A stretch of 64,000 bases of DNA. Origin: JAFDXJ01 sp038257845 (lineage in GTDB: Bacteria; Bacteroidota; Bacteroidia; Chitinophagales; Chitinophagaceae). The DNA lies in assembly GCA_038257845.1 (NCBI GenBank), contig JBBSQL010000001.1, positions 1 through 64,000 on the forward strand, in the 5' to 3' direction. The position numbers and the translations under genes were made by a program. The notes beneath the pieces are model-generated. The model saw only the letters and a list, made by a program, of their open reading frames with translations. It had not been told where the DNA came from and ran no database searches. Below are positions 62,923 through 64,000 of the stretch, in pieces. The number at the start of each line of letters is the position of its first letter. The first letter of the stretch is position 1.

Positions 62923-64000
62923 ATGCGGCAACTATTTTCATGTACAAAGTATTTTATTTTCATCTTTATTACATTATTTATTAGCAATGTATTGGTTGCT
63001 CAAAACACCGATGGTAAAGTATTTTGGAAAGAATCTTTTGACTCCCCGCAATTGCCGGCAGGCTGGACCATTCCTGTTGTGGGGAAATGGGATCCGCAAT
63101 GGATCATTACAGATCAGCCATACCCCGGTTCATATAAGTACCAGCAACAAGCCCCGCCCATCGCTTCTGACAGCAGGGGTTTTCACCTGCAATTCCAGGC
63201 AGGTTATTTTACAGATGAAGATGTTGACAACTGGATAAAAAAGAAAAATTACCCGGATGGTTTTATTATTTCTCCGGCGATCAATTGCACAGGAAAATCT
63301 TCTGTGATTTTAAAATTTCAGCAAACTTTCAGGTGGTGGGATTATGGAAAAAGTGACAGTGCGGGCTTATTTGTAAGTGTGAGTACTGATAAAATTAACT
63401 GGCAGGATTTTGATGTCAGAAACCAGGTGAAAAGCGGCACAGATATGTTTACACCCATGGATGAAGAGATCAATATTTCAAAATGGGCAGCAAATAAACC
63501 AACAGTGTATATTCGCTTTTACTGGAAAGGCCTGATGGGTTGGTATTGGATGGTGGATGACATGAGTTTATCAGAAGGATTTTCAAAAGATATTGCACTC
63601 ACAAATCTTGTATCTCAAACTGAAAAGGGAAATATTTTTTCTTCAAAAGATTCATTGGTCATTGGTTTAAAAAACACAGGTACGGAAAAAATAAATAAAG
63701 ATGTGGAAGTTAAAGTGGCCATTGACAGCCTTCATTTTTTTACACAAAAAATAAAAATATCCAAAGAAAACCTATTGCCTGGTGATGAGCGTTTTATAAC
63801 TTTTGAAAATATTGATTTAAGTAAAATGCCGGCTCATCACCTGGACTTTTCTGCAATGATGACCGGCGATGAAAACCTGGCCAATAATAATTTACAAATA
63901 AATATTAATGCCGCAGAAACACAACTCGGCAAACTGGATGCATTTACTTCGGAAAAAAATGAAGCATTCATAAAATCCGGGGTTTCCGCTTTAAAGATTA
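62923..64000 (+). CDS. Large secreted protein, N-terminal part (cut by window edge)
   Basis: Open frame from the ATG at 62923 to the window edge, 359 codons. It begins with a signal peptide (FIFIFITLFISNVLVAQ). The first domain (about residues 35-230) resembles a jelly-roll/MAM-like module with a discoidin-like character (VFWKESFDSPQLPAGWTIPV; IISPAINCTGKSSVILKFQQ; YIRFYWKGLMGWYWMVDDMS). From about residue 235 a CARDB- or Ig-like domain follows (SLVIGLKNTGTEKINKDVEV). In Bacteroidota such proteins often end in a type IX sorting domain, but the C-terminus is outside the window, so the secretion route is not shown. Confidence 0.8.
   Translation, partial: MRQLFSCTKYFIFIFITLFISNVLVAQNTDGKVFWKESFDSPQLPAGWTIPVVGKWDPQWIITDQPYPGSYKYQQQAPPIASDSRGFHLQFQAGYFTDEDVDNWIKKKNYPDGFIISPAINCTGKSSVILKFQQTFRWWDYGKSDSAGLFVSVSTDKINWQDFDVRNQVKSGTDMFTPMDEEINISKWAANKPTVYIRFYWKGLMGWYWMVDDMSLSEGFSKDIALTNLVSQTEKGNIFSSKDSLVIGLKNTGTEKINKDVEVKVAIDSLHFFTQKIKISKENLLPGDERFITFENIDLSKMPAHHLDFSAMMTGDENLANNNLQININAAETQLGKLDAFTSEKNEAFIKSGVSALKI

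Overview
The window is AT-rich chromosomal DNA from a member of the Bacteroidota, most likely Chitinophagales/Chitinophagaceae. Shine-Dalgarno-like sites are mostly missing. Several genes have a TAnnTTTG −7 box (the primary Bacteroidota promoter signature) close to the start codon. Outer-membrane barrels and lipoproteins are frequent. Many families are typical of the phylum: archaeal-type ProRS, DUF4199, GYF_2, a GlmU-like fused protein, a very large alpha-2-macroglobulin and a RDD/SpoIIM/DUF4129/DUF4350/MoxR/DUF58 cluster. Most of the window is core chromosome. I see no intact insertion sequence, prophage, CRISPR array or rRNA, and only one tRNA. The species cannot be named from the sequence alone.

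Layout. 1-5.2 kb: an outer-membrane protein (cut by the left edge) with a lipoprotein, proS, a small CD225/DUF2752 membrane-protein pair and an RDD protein. 5.3-12.5 kb: a tightly packed operon (SpoIIM family, membrane protein, DUF4129, DUF4350, MoxR ATPase, DUF58) followed by an EVE protein and a sirtuin. 12.5-19.6 kb: a saccharopine dehydrogenase-like protein, a GYF_2 protein, gyrA and a TPR protein. 19.8-26.9 kb: tRNA-Pro(GGG), a degenerate dihydroorotase, DUF4199, two glycosyltransferases, and a four-gene set that matches the complete GDP-D-glycero-D-manno-heptose route (hddA, gmhA, hddC and gmhB homologues). 27-28.4 kb: a small accessory patch with an unknown Cys-rich protein, a DUF6364-like antitoxin with a possible start-proximal frameshift, and a hicBA toxin-antitoxin pair.

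28.5-43 kb: a secreted protein of unknown function, then on the minus strand lepA, a membrane pyrophosphatase fused to an OmpA domain, the NAD(P)HX repair enzyme, the 2039-residue alpha-2-macroglobulin and sucD. 43-50 kb: aspS, a membrane protein, rarA, a universal stress protein, an ElaA-like acetyltransferase, a beta-barrel protein and an ORF6N protein. 50-58 kb, minus strand: uvrA, a cluster of palindromes, a glycosyltransferase, a second repeat element, a flippase, tpiA and a GlmU-like protein. 58-64 kb: a serine beta-lactamase-like lipoprotein, a DUF6600 lipoprotein, mtaB, a small acidic protein and the start of a large secreted protein cut by the right edge.

The strongest unusual signals are the pyrophosphatase-OmpA fusion, whose topology would place the peptidoglycan-binding domain in the periplasm, and the TonB-plug-like segment inside the alpha-2-macroglobulin. 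Next come the loss of catalytic or metal-binding residues in the dihydroorotase, the GmhB homologue and the sirtuin, and two intergenic palindromic repeat elements, one of which runs into the 3' end of a glycosyltransferase gene. I did not find a clearly new multi-gene defence or metabolic system. The accessory patch at 27-28.4 kb and the MoxR operon are the nearest to one.
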